DNA from: Ariolimax columbianus
Lineage: Eukaryota; Mollusca; Gastropoda; Stylommatophora; Arionidae
Assembly: GCA_036924085.1 (NCBI GenBank)
Contig: JAVGWX010000011.1
Coordinates: 18,185,264-18,249,263, forward strand
DNA: 64,000 nt
Direction of reading: 5' to 3'
A program made the translations under genes and the position numbers. Positions within the stretch are counted from its first letter, which is position 1, and every line of letters starts with the position of its first letter. A model generated the notes under the pieces. That model worked only from the letters and a program-made list of their open reading frames with translations. It searched no databases and was not told the DNA's origin. Below, one piece after another: positions 9,920 to 20,999 of this stretch.

Positions 9920-12810
9920 CACTGTATGGTCGGTGTACTACAGTAAACACTAAATCTTACTTCTAACCCACTGTACGGTCGGTGTACTACAGTAAACACT
10001 AAATCTTACTTCTAACCCACTGTGTGCTCGGTGTACTACAGTAAAAACTAAATCTTACTTCTAACCCTCTGTATGGTCGGTGTACTACAGTTAACACTAA
10101 ATCTTACTTCTAACCCACTGTATGGTCGGTTTACTATAGTAAACACTAAATCTTACTTCTAACCCACTGTATGATCGGTTTACTATAGTAAACACTAAAT
10201 CTTACTTCTAACCCACTGTATCGTCGGTGTACTACAGTAAACACTAAATCTTACTTATAACCCACTGCATGATCGGTTTACTACAGTAAACACTAAATCT
10301 TACTTCTAACCCACTGTATGGTCGGTGTACTACAGTAAGCCCTAAATCTTACTTCTAGCCCACTGTATGGTCGGTGTACTACAGTAAACACTAAATCTTA
10401 CTTCTAACCCACTGTATCGTCGGTGTACTACAGTAAACACTAAATCTTACTTATAACCCACTGTATGATCGGTTTACTACAGTAAACACTAAATCTTACT
10501 TCTAACCCACTGTATGGTCGGTGTACTACAGTAAACACTACATCTTACTTCTAGCCCACTGTATGGTCGGTGTACTACAGTAAACACTAAATATTACTTC
10601 TAACCCACTGTATGGTCGGTTTACTACAGTAAACACTAAATCTTACTACTAACCCACTGTATGGTCGATTTACTACAGTAAACACTAAATCTTACTTCTA
10701 ACCCACTATTTGGTCGGTGTACTACAGTAAGCACTAAATCTTACTTCTAGCCCACTGTATGGTCGGTGTATTACAGTAAACACTAAATCTTACTTCTAAC
10801 CCACTGTATGGTCGGTGTACTATAGTAAACACTAAATCTTACTTCTAACCCACTGTATGGTCGGTTTACTACAATAAACATTAAATCTTACTTCTAACCC
10901 AGTGTAATGTCGGTGTACTATAGTAAACACTAAATCTTACTTCTAACCCACTGTATGATCGGTTTACTATAGTAAACACTAAATCTTACTTCTAACCCAC
11001 TGTATCGTCGGTGTACTACAGTAAACACTAAATCTTACTTATAACCCACTGTATGATCGGTATACTACAGTAAACACTAAATCTTACTTCTAACCCACTG
11101 TATGGTCGGTGTACTACAGTAAGCCCTAAATCTTACTTCTAGCCCACTGTATTTTCGGTGTACTACAATAAACACTAAATCTTACTTCTAACCCAGTGTA
11201 TTGTCGGTATACTATAGTAAACACTAAATCTTACTTCTAACCCACTGTATCGTCGGTGTACTACAGTAAACACTAAATCTTACTTATAACCCACTGTATG
11301 ATCGGTTTACTAAAGTAAACACTAAATCTTACTTCTAACCCACTGTATGGTCGGTGTACTACAGTAAACACTACATCTTACTTCTAGCCCACTGTATGGT
11401 CGGTGTACTACAGTAAACACTAAATATTACTTCTAACCCACTGTATGGTCGGTTTACTACAGTAAACACTAAATCTTACTTCTAACCCACTGTATGGTCG
11501 ATTTACTACAGTAAACACTAAATCTTACTTCTAACCCACTATTTGGTCGGTGTACTACAGTAAGCACTAAATCTTACTTCTAGCCCACTGTATGGTCGGT
11601 GTACTACAGTAAACACTAAATCTTACTTCTAACCCACTGTATGGTCGGTGTACTATAGTAAACACTAAATCTTACTTCTAACCCACTGTATGGTCGGTTT
11701 ACTACAATAAACATTAAATCTTACTTCTAACCCAGTGTAATGTCGGTGTACTATAGTAAACACTAAATCTTACTTCTAACCCACTGTATGATCGGTTTAC
11801 TATAGTAAACACTAAATCTTACTTCTAACCCACTGTATCGTCGGTGTACTACAGTAAACACTAAATCTTACTTATAACCCACTGTATGATCGGTATACTA
11901 CAGTAAACACTAAATCTTACTTCTAACCCACTGTATGGTCGGTGTACTACAGTAAGCCCTAAATCTTACTTCTAGCCCACTGTATGGTCGGTGTACTACA
12001 ATAAACACTAAATCTTACTTCTAACCCAGTGTATTGTCGGTATACTATAGTAAACACTAAATCTTACTTCTAACCCACTGTATCGTCGGTGTACTACAGT
12101 AAACACTAAATCTTACTTATAACCCACTGTATGATCGGTTTACTACAGTAAACACTAAATCTTACTTCTAACCCACTGTATGGTCGGTGTACTACAGTAA
12201 ACACTACATCTTACTTCTAGCCCACTGTATGGTCGGTGTACTACAGTAAACACTAAATATTACTTCTAACCCACTGTATGGTCGGTTTACTACAGTAAAC
12301 ACTAAATCTTACTTCTAACCCACTGTATGGTCGATTTACTACAGTAAACACTAAATCTTACTTCTAACCCACTATTTGGTCGGTGTACTACAGTAAGCAC
12401 TAAATCTTACTTCTAGCCCACTGTATGGTCGGTGTACTACAGTAAACACTAAATCTTACTTCTAACCCACTGTATGGTCGGTGTACTATAGTAAACACTA
12501 AATCTTACTTCTAACCCACTGTATGGTCGGTTTACTACAATAAACATTAAATCTTACTTCTAACCCAGTGTAATGTCGGTGTACTATAGTAAACACTAAA
12601 TCTTACTTCTAACCCACTGTATGCTCGGTGTACTACAGTAAACACTACATCTTACTTCTAGCCCACTGTATGGTCGGTGTACTACAGTAAACACTAAATA
12701 TTACTTCTAACCCACTGTATGGTTGGTTTACTAGAATACACACTAAATCTTACCTCTAACCCACCATATGGTCGGTGCACTACAGTAAACACACAATCTT
12801 ATAAAAAATA
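9920..12810. repeat. 49-bp satellite array with 833-bp (17-mer) higher-order repeat
   Basis: About 58 monomers of a 49-bp unit (ggtcggtgtactacagtaaa, then cactaaatcttacttctaac, then ccactgtat). Marker variants recur at fixed distances: cccagtgtaatg at about 10898, 11731 and 12564; cactatttgg at 10704, 11537 and 12370, all 833 bp apart (17 x 49). agtaagccct recurs at 10334, 11118 and 11951, where the first interval is 784 (16 x 49), so one monomer was gained or lost. Some monomers contain the perfect 16-bp palindrome gtttactatagtaaac. The last monomers (12700-12810) are diverged. No coding frame. Confidence 0.97.
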
Positions 12811-12825
12811 TTTCCTTTGTTGCAG

Positions 12826-13156
12826 GTTGTGCATTGTTTACACCATACGAAAAACAGGACCACTAATTGAGTCATCAACAGATTCTCCAGCGCAACACTT
12901 TGTTGAGACATTTCGCATCTACTACCACTTTTCCTACACGATGCCCAGGGCTCATCAGCCGTTGTCGTGGACGATCAACGCGAAAGGCACTGGTTGGATA
13001 TACGAATTGCATGGCTTGACTTGAAGCAGGAGGCACTAACTATAGCTGGTCCTCTTTCTTGTCTTTTATCACGCCAGCCGAAGCACAGTTGTACCAGCAC
13101 AGTCGACTTCTATCAAGAAACCTGCGACAAAGAACGTTGCATGCTCTTGCAGTAGT
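12826..13156 (+). other. Possible exon just right of the satellite, unrecognised
   Basis: A good 3' splice site (tttcctttgttgcag ending at 12825) sits directly at the satellite edge and is followed by non-repetitive, more GC-balanced sequence with two overlapping open frames (to 13024, and 12967-13155). Neither shows a domain I recognise. The frame starting at 12967 includes DIRIAWLDLKQEALTIAGPL. It may be a real exon, a pseudogene piece, or chance. Confidence 0.2.
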
Positions 13157-13159
13157 CGA

Positions 13160-13538
13160 TTCTGTAACTATTGTCTAGCATGATGAGGCTGCTAATATAA
13201 TGCACAACTCACTTTAGTCGTCCATTTTAAGGGATGCATTGCGTTCATGGAATCAAATCAAAATCACGTCCCGTCATTTCTTGAATCACATGCACAGCCT
13301 TGTATTTTACTTACCATAACGAGCTTTTAGAAAACATGATTCTTTTCATTTGCAGTACGGTGGAAATAATTTTTACATTGTTATTTTGCCACATCCATGC
13401 ACAACCCTTAGTCGCATCTTACAATATACAAGGCATTAAATAATGTATCCTATTTTCTTCACCAATCAGGAGAAATAAATACATCGCCCACCTTTACATA
13501 TTTTGTCCTGGACTTACATTGGCAATATTTGGCAGCGG
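13160..13538. other. Gene-free stretch
   Basis: AT-rich unique-looking sequence between the exon candidate and the RTE fragment. I see no gene, repeat or RNA. Confidence 0.4.
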
Positions 13539-13910
13539 TTATATCCTTTCAGTTACCAAGAGGTCTTCAAAACGCCATATTGCTGTTGTAATTTTATCTC
13601 GTATTTCCTCATTTGTAACTCGATCTTTGTACATGACGTTTAAAAGTCTTCGGAAACATCTGATCTCCAAGGCCTGTATCCTCTGCTGAAGGTCAGCTGT
13701 AACTGTCCATGTCTCACAAGCATAGAGGAATATTAACATGACCAGCGTACGCTTTAATCTGATTTTCGTGCATAGTGCTAACCGTTTATCTTGCCAGATT
13801 TTGTTAAGCCGTGCAAGCGCCGCTATTGTCTGTGCTATTCTGGCCAACACCTCACATTTTGATCCTTCATCACTTACAATCTAACCCAGATATTTAAAAC
13901 GGAAACTCGC
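13539..13910 (-). mobile_element. RTE-type RT C-terminal region, inverted 5' segment (family C)
   Basis: Minus-strand frame with the classic post-RT segment of RTE-type endonuclease-reverse transcriptases: FKYLG and SDEGSKCEVLARIAQTIAAL, then LNKIWQDKRLALCTKIRLKR, LFLYACETWTVTADLQQRIQ, and LEIRCFRRLLNVMYKD...VTNEEI, ending in EDLLVT. The continuation expected in the family (RWYGH...) is found on the opposite strand starting at 13911. So this segment is inverted relative to its own 3' end. One stop interrupts the YLG region. Not functional. Confidence 0.85.
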
Positions 13911-14160
13911 TTGGTACGGTCACATATCGAAATAAAATGGTCTTGCAAATACGATCCTCCACGGAAAGGTGCAAGGCAGATGACGAAGAGGTCGGCCCAA
14001 AATCAGGTGGGAGGACAACATAAAAGATTGGACCAGAACAGGTACAGGCAGCATCCGCCGACAGAGAAGGGTGGCGTGGAGTTTTGAGAATGTCTTCATG
14101 TGTCCCCCAACGACCTCACCGGTTACGGGAGGACCTGACCTGATCTGATATCCTGTCATT
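13911..14160 (+). mobile_element. RTE-type 3' end, sense segment of the same copy (family C)
   Basis: Starts with WYGHISK, then a NGLANTIL/HGKVQG segment, a basic RP-K-RWEDNIKDW-like segment in shifted frames, and a closing VPQRPHRLR-like motif. It is homologous to the reversed fragment at 240-490. It begins where the inverted piece at 13539-13910 should have continued, with only about 6-8 residues missing. That is the arrangement produced by twin priming during LINE integration. Confidence 0.75.
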
Positions 14161-14544
14161 TCCAGTAAGGGGCCCCGTGATTCACTGGGGGAGGTAATCT
14201 TATTGGTAGGTGTGAAACATGTAGCGACAACGATATAAAAGAAATGAATTTGAAGTGCATGTATGTAGTTTTCTCAAAGTGCTCAAAATCGCCATGTGGC
14301 TGTACTGGCTCACAAGCAGCGACCATGTCTGTGTTCAGATTCCTGAACCTACAGGGAAGGAAACCTATGGGATGTGAGTTCATTTAAAGTTTGTACTGAA
14401 TGTGGATTCATCAGAATGTAAGGTGCAAAACACTTAGTACTTCGTCTTAGGAAACACAGTGAACGATGTAAACAAAATGTGTGACCTCGCACTGTACTTG
14501 GAATACTTAAAATACTTGGAATACTTGTATTAAAACATGCATGC

Positions 14545-15870
14545 GCTGCAGTGGTCAGTGACTCGTAACTGACTACTAGTGTCAGGGTCAGTGACTCGTA
14601 ACTGATTGCTAGCGTCAGGGTCAGTGACTCGTAGCTAACTACTAGTGTTGGAGTCAGTGACTCGTAGCTGACTGCTAGTGTTGGGGTCAGTGACTCGTGG
14701 CTGACTGCTAGCGTCAGGGTCAGTGATTCGTAGCTGACTACTAGTGTAAGAGTCAATGACTCGTAGTTGACTACTAGTGTCAGGGTCAGTGATTCGTAGC
14801 TGACTATTAGCGTCATGGTCATTTACTCGTAGCTGACTACTAGCGTCAGGTCAGTGACTCGTATCTGACTACTATTGTCATGGTCAGTGACTCGTAGCTT
14901 ACTACTAGTGTCAGGGTCTGTGACTCTTAGCTAACTGCTAGTGTCAGGGTCAGTGACTTGTAGCTGACTACTAGTGTCAAGATCAGTGACTCGTAGCTGA
15001 CTACTAATGTCAGGGTCAGTGATTCGAAGCTGACTGCTACTGTCAGGGTCAGTGACTTGTAGCTGATTGCTAGCGACAGGGCCAGCGACCAGAGATGAGC
15101 AGCGCATGCCCTGCAGTGGTCAGTGACTTGTAGCTGACAACTAGTGTCAGGGTCAGTGATTCGTAGATGATTACTAGTGTCGGGGAAAGTGACTCGTAGC
15201 TGACTACTAGCCTCAGGGTCAGTGACTCGTAGCTGCCTACTAGTGTCAGGGTCAGTGACTCGTAGCTTACTACTAGCGTCATGGTCATTTACTCGTAGCG
15301 GACTACTAGCGTCAGGTCAGTGACTCGTATCTGACTACTAGTGTCAGAGTCAGTGAATCGTAGTTTACTACTAGTGTCAGGGTCAGTGACTCGTAGCTGA
15401 CTGCTAGTGTCAGGGTCAGTAACTTGTAGCTGACTACTAGTGTCAGGGTCAGTGACTCGTAGCTGATTGCTAGCGTCAGGGCCAGCGACCAGAGATGAGC
15501 AGCGCATGCCCTGCAGTGGTCAGTGACTTGTAGCTGACAACTAGTGTCAGGGTCAGTGACTCGCAGCTGACTGCAAGTGTCAGGTTCATGGACTCATAGC
15601 TGACTGCTAGCGTCAGGTCCAGCGAACCAGAGCTGAGCAGCGCATGCGCTGCAGTGGTCAGTGACTTGTAGCTGACTACTAGTGTCAGGGTCAGTGACTC
15701 GTAGCTAACAATTAGTGTCAGGGTCAGTAACTCGTAGCTGACTACTAGTGTCAGGGTCAGTGACTCGTAGCTGACTGCTATCGTCAGGATCAGTGATTCG
15801 TAGCTGACTGCTATCGTCAGGGTCAGCGAATCGTAGCTGACTACTAGTAGCAGGGTCAGCGAACCAGAGC
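14545..15870. repeat. 33-bp minisatellite array with internal higher-order blocks
   Basis: About 38 copies of a 33-bp unit (gtgactcgtagctgactact then agtgtcagggtca). A distinct spacer, ccagcgaccagagatgagca followed by gcgcatgccctgcagtgg, recurs at 15081, 15481 (400 bp apart) and, variant, near 15617; part of it also begins the array at 14540. A unit starting atttactcgtagc recurs at 14820 and 15286. Open minus-strand frames here (SYESLTLTLVV repeats) are due to 33 being a multiple of three. Confidence 0.94.
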
Positions 15871-15974
15871 AAAGACCCTTCTTCATCTCCATGCGGTGAT
15901 CCTGGATAACAGGCCGCAGCAGGGCAGACTGGCTAAGGAGAATGGATCGAAAAGGAAATGCTAACCCGGTACTC

Positions 15975-16200
15975 AAAAAATGATTGCTGAAATCGGATGT
16001 CTTGCACCGAAAGGTGCAAATATCGCAGCCAAGCTGTAAACTACGACACTACGCATTCCGTTCTCTCGACTTCATTCTGCTGCTTAGGCCTGTGTCAGGG
16101 TTTGGTAGCGGGAGATTGAGAACGAACGAACGAAGCCAAGACGAACATGCATTAGTGTTGCTAGGTAACCGAAGGCTTGGACTGTGTAGTAGTTTTTTTT
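15975..16200 (+). mobile_element. Family A2 LINE 3' tail
   Basis: The sequence accgaaaggtgcaaatatcg followed by cagccaagctgtaaactacg and ending in gagaacgaacgaacgaag is shared with 33145-33280 (+), 4215-4390 (-) and 52150-52310 (-). In the copy at 4.2 kb it follows an RNase H domain, so it is the 3' end of a LINE. This copy keeps only the tail. Confidence 0.7.
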
Positions 16201-16499
16201 AGAACTTCCTGCGGCTTACTGCATAGTACAATATCAATCTTTTATTGTTTTCTCTAGTTTTTCATCCTATGTTTTTGATTATACGATGTATACGAAGTAT
16301 TACTGCTTTGTGTTTGGTTTCTTAAATGAAACATATTCATTTTCCTATTCCCTAGAATTGTTTTGAAACTCTCTCACTCTTCCTCAACATTTGTTTCTGT
16401 GACAACATATTTCCAGATTATGTGAGTCTCTGCTTCTTTCATCTTCTTAACATCTGTCTTCGAGTAGTCGTATGTTTAACTTATGTTAAACTTAACATT

Positions 16500-17080
16500 T
16501 TTATACTGGTTTAGAAGACTATGCAGAGTCTGTAAAAAACTAGTTTCATTTATATTTCCTTGCTCTACAAATTATGTGCATCCAATATATTCTTAAATGC
16601 ATTAATTGTCCCCGCATCCACTACTTCATGTGGCAATGTATTTAAAGCATTCACCACTCTCTGACTAAAAAAATATTTTCTAATTTCTAATCTGGACTTT
16701 AGTTAATTTGTAGCTATGACCTTTTGTTCTTGCACGTGGTTAAATTTTGATAAAACACACTTGTTATTGTCTATTGTTTCCGTTTCATTGATTATCTCAT
16801 AAACCTGTATTGTCACGTTGAATTCTTCTCTTCTCTAGTCACTGTAGGACATTTTCTTTTTAGTCTTTCCTGTAACTGTAATTCTGGAATCCTTCTTTCA
16901 GATTTGTCGCTCTTTTCTGTATCCTTTCCAGCATGTTTATATCCCATTTACCATAAAGACTCTTCACCTGTGCACCGTACTTCAATCTAGGTCTACCTAA
17001 TGCTTTGTACAGTTTGATGCAGTATATCTTTCTTCTTTGCTATAAGATGCACACATATGTTCTGATGGACCCTTGAAGCA
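16500..17080 (-). mobile_element. CR1-like LINE C-terminal fragment (family B)
   Basis: On the minus strand the sequence is homologous to the better copies at 35615-36062 (-) and 60650-61120 (+): a LERIQKRAT-like segment, then an arginine-rich part, YFFSQRVVNA-like, ALPHEVVDAGTINAF-like, followed by the tail that ends actctgcatagtcttctaaa ccagtataaa. It holds several stops. It is a 5'-truncated copy, as is typical for CR1-type insertions. Confidence 0.75.
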
Positions 17081-19265
17081 AACAGTTCTGCAACGTTAAC
17101 GTTTTCAATCATATTTTACTCTAGTAAATACAATGTACGTATGCGATTGCCTGTTTGTTTGTATATGTATGATTGTGCTGATAAATTCTCAGAGTTTCTG
17201 CTACAATCGAAAATAAAATGCATACCAATAATATATGTCATTAATTTCAAATAGGAATGTTTACTAAATGTTACAGCAAAGTCAAGGATAGGTCAGGTCT
17301 AGTCTTTGATGACAGCACCAGAAATTCCACAACGAATGGACTGACTCCTGGAGTTGAACATAATTATATAGTAAACGAGGATGATATTATTGTTGCATTA
17401 AGTTTTATAAAAGATTTAACAGCATAATTCTAACAACAGCAAAATAAATCATAACCACGGAAACTTTCAAGCGACATTATCTTCTTCTTCTTTACACAAT
17501 TCACTTATTTCCTCTGCTCTGACAATTGTGAGATTAACAAGATAGTAACAAGTATTACTCCTTTTAATTAGCTTACTTTAGTTTCCTTTCTATCAACTTC
17601 ATGCTCCATGCTGTAACATATAGAGGATGACCCGTCCTTCACTATTTGCTTCTTTACCGCGGGGCTTGTTGTTCATATTGTAACATTCTACCTAAGGTAA
17701 ATCCTTTGACATATGTGTCCTTACTCCTGCACCTGTTCTCCTTCCTCATTATGTAATCAATTTTGCTCTTTACTTTTGTTATTGTATAGTTTTGATTCCT
17801 TTTCTGAACAGTTTGATGTAAAAACATTTCGTTTTCCTCTTTTCGTATTTCTGTGCTGAGATCTTGATTGCTTCGCTAGCAGTATATATTTCTTCCAGAT
17901 TACATGTATGATTGCAACATATTGCGGATGATTTTTGAGTTCAAGATTTGTTTTACATTTAATTGTGTGAGTTCATCTTGTCATGGAGGTATTCTGGGTT
18001 ATACAGTTATCTCTTGTTTTAATATATTCTCTTAGACTCTCGCGATTGTCAAAGCTTCTATCTGAATGTGTGTTTGTGTGGGTGTGTGTGTGTGACTTTG
18101 TGTGTGAATGTGTGTGTGTGTGTATGAAAGTGCGTGAAATGGGAGTGTCTTTGTTCACTTGCTTGTTTGGTTTGGCCTAATAAAATTATTACGAGAATAT
18201 AAGACATAAATCAGGAATTCAGTTGCGCATGTTAGACTGACCTGTACTACTAGTGTGACACCGTCAGCTAATCCATGCAACAATCTTTTACAACAAGCTG
18301 AACTTTCTCTACGCACGTGAATCCTACAGCGCTATACCGACAATTTTACTGAAATGTTACTCTATGTTAACGATACACATTCTATCAACGTCACCAATTC
18401 TTGGTTCGGAAAGTACATAAATGAACATTGGTTGACAATTCTCACTGATCCACGTTATGTAACTCGTCCTTGCAGCTTAATCAAAACATATTTCTCGGGT
18501 TTCATCCCTTTTTCAATGTATTTTCTTACTCCCGCATGTAAGTTTGCAGCTTTTTAGTTGTTGGTTATCGATTGTATGGGTACAAGACGAGGACTGGCTT
18601 AAGATTTTGACAATTCTCATCTTTGAACAGGACTGGATTCCTCCCACTTCTACATATTTTTCCACTGCTGTTAATTATTTTGGGTTATCTTTTTTTAAAA
18701 ATTGACAGTTATAATAATTTTTGCACAGTTTAAAAAAAAAATACATTGTGCTTTTTCGATTTACAATTTTGTTGACTTCTTTAATATGCCAATATTACTT
18801 CCATAGAGTTAAAGAAACGTATTTTGCATTATACAATATTCAATAAAGAAATAATCACAAAAACAAAATAATGTTACTTTCTTGTGAGCAGGGTCGCTAA
18901 CCTGATTTATGTATGCTCTATTTAAATAACTATTGTTTGTGTTCTCAGAAATGCTGTACCTGTTTCACCATCGTGAGATAAGGCTAGCATGATACAAATT
19001 CATTTTTACATTGACATACATAATTGTGAACTTGCTCGATCTACCTCCACTCTTCTCAGAGAAATCCCACAAATATATACTATGCGACTCGTGATGATGT
19101 TGGTTATGCTGAACACTTGCATAAACATGGGAGAGCTGAATGCTTTGTTCCACTTGTGCTGAACTAATCCAATCAAGGAACAACCTTCACACACAGCTCT
19201 AATATTAAGGGACATGTTCTTAGACTACAAAAACGGAATACAACACAAGCATTATTATTCAACCG
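17081..19265. other. Gene-free AT-rich stretch with a TG microsatellite
   Basis: Non-repetitive AT-rich DNA with a TG-rich simple repeat at about 18065-18125. The overlapping open frames there on both strands only translate the repeat. Frames at 18354 and 18965-19215 show no recognisable domain. Confidence 0.5.
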
Positions 19266-19269
19266 CCAT

Positions 19270-19710
19270 TTAATCTACAAAACGATACTAGTATGACGTA
19301 CGAAGAGTCAAAACGACTTATTAAAGCCAGATACATAACCAAATGGGAAACTGAACATACCGGCTACACCAAAAACGATACCTATTATCAGTTGAACAGA
19401 AGAGAGCAGGTCGTTGTCTTCAGACTTCGCACTGGCCACAATAGACTGAGGTACCACCTATTCAACAAATTGAAGATAGGTGGCACAGACGAATGCCCGT
19501 GTGGTACCGGGAAAATTACCGCTGAGCATCTGCTGCAAAACTGCCTGACATACGAGTATCAGAGAAAGCAGATGTGGCAATCACCAGTGGCAACACTAGA
19601 CAAGCTCTATGGCAGTGTCGACAGCCTCAGGATAACCGCTGCTTTTTTAGAAAAAATAATGGTTACTGTCTGACTGCGTACGATGAAGAAGAAGAATTAA
19701 TCTACAAAAC
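19270..19710 (+). mobile_element. Family A retrocopy, 5'-truncated, with 14-bp target-site duplication
   Basis: An insertion of the last 0.4 kb of the family A element, flanked by the perfect direct repeat ttaatctacaaaac (19270-19283 and 19697-19710). The inserted part (19284-19696) ends in a gaagaagaagaa tail. Its frame (19293-19673) gives TYEESKRLIKARYITKWETE, then FRLRTGHNRL and the terminal CPCGTGKITAEHLLQNC segment. It lacks EN, RT and RNase H, and is therefore inert. The clean duplication and open frame suggest a recent event. Confidence 0.92.
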
Positions 19711-20734
19711 AACAAAATAGTGTTAGTGAGAAGTAAGGCAGTATAATTCTCAAGTTGTTTTCAGTGTAAAATCCTTAACAGAATGGGAAAAGGGTTTAAC
19801 AGAGAAAAAAAGCTCCATTAGAACATGTGAAAACAAGATGACTAACAATGATAAACTAATCGGTATTTAGATGGTGTTTTCTCTCACCTAAGAAACAAAT
19901 TGTCAGAGCTATGATACACACATCCTCAAAAACGATATCAGTATGATAGATTTGGTAGAATTGTTGAGCGGTGAGAACAAGATATGTCCTACTAACAGTG
20001 AACAGTTCTGGGTCAACGTATTTAAACACAAATATTTCTTGGACAAACGACATAATGTGTATTGTTAGGTGGATAAAGGTGGAAGTTCAAAACTTCAATT
20101 GTGTTTAAAGAATAATTGTGCTAAACAAGTATAATCTTTGTGGTCACCAACAAATCGTGCAAATAATAAAGTAAGATGTGAGGCCACAATGACTTCATAG
20201 GTTACGGGGAAGAAGACAAGAGAAGAATGCAGCCAATAGTAGGGTTCTCCCGCAGGACATTGAACGTGTCCTGATGGTTTGAGTTTGAAACCCCTCGCTA
20301 GAGTAAGTAAAGTAGCGTACACGTACATGCTTGACGGGGCCTGCACGTGTTCGATCGAAACTAAGGTATCTAACGAGGCGCTGAAGCGAGGGCGTGCGTG
20401 TTGTGTGAATGAGGACCAATAGTCTACATGTCGAGGTGAATGAAAGTTCGTATCGAACTAATGTATTATCATTATCAACTTGTATCACGTGCCTCGGAGT
20501 TCTGTGTCTAGAGTTGCCATATTGAAATGTTGAAGAAAACAATGCCAAACACTGGTTTTAAAAACAACCGAGGTAAAGCTTTTCAACGCCATAAAAATCA
20601 AAATTAAAAAGCTCATTTGAATCGTTAAATACTATAAGAAACGCCAGAAATTAAAAAAAAATGCAATAAAGATAATACAATCGCGATTTCACGCCATTGT
20701 TGAATATTTAGAATATCGTGTAGGGCTCATATTG
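19711..20734. other. Gene-free stretch
   Basis: Contains a minus-strand open frame at 20195-20548 without a recognisable domain and a somewhat GC-richer patch at 20220-20520. I cannot assign it. No RNA gene seen. Confidence 0.4.
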
Positions 20735-20930
20735 TTCTTGGCCATCGGCACACAAGGATCGTTGTAGGCACCATTACGACAGATGACCTTTCTTTATCAG
20801 ATTCTTTAGGCTAGCTAGACCCCATGATCCATTTACGATTGAAAAATAGCCAGCACCAATTGGGGATCGAACCACGGTCGCTCAGATGGGAAGCCAGTGT
20901 TATAACCACTGGGCTAATTATACTTCCTAA
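20735..20930 (-). mobile_element. tRNA-derived SINE
   Basis: On the minus strand the segment 20920-20862 reads like a tRNA 5' region: an A-box-like tagcccagtggttataac, then cactggcttcccatctgagc, then a B box ggttcgatcccc. This internal RNA polymerase III promoter is followed by a non-tRNA body (to about 20735) with gtcgtaatggtgcctacaac. That layout is diagnostic of tRNA-derived SINEs. The tRNA part is not a functional tRNA gene: no acceptor stem closes it. The body on the far side is what would be shared with a partner LINE; I saw no obvious match in this window. Confidence 0.7.
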
Positions 20931-20999
20931 ATATATATATATATATATAAACACAACAAGCAAACATATAAGGTATGTTCTCACTATCACTTCCCACTG

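Noticed and set aside
5040..15870. CRISPR-like array
   Set aside because: Units are contiguous tandem repeats without unique spacers, and the DNA is animal. No cas-like gene.
14349..15976. Four minus-strand frames with SYESLTLTLVV repeats
   Set aside because: Translation of the 33-bp minisatellite. Frames break at every block boundary.
20195..20548. 117-residue minus-strand frame
   Set aside because: No domain, Arg/Thr-rich without pattern, overlapped by another frame. Probably chance in a GC-richer patch.
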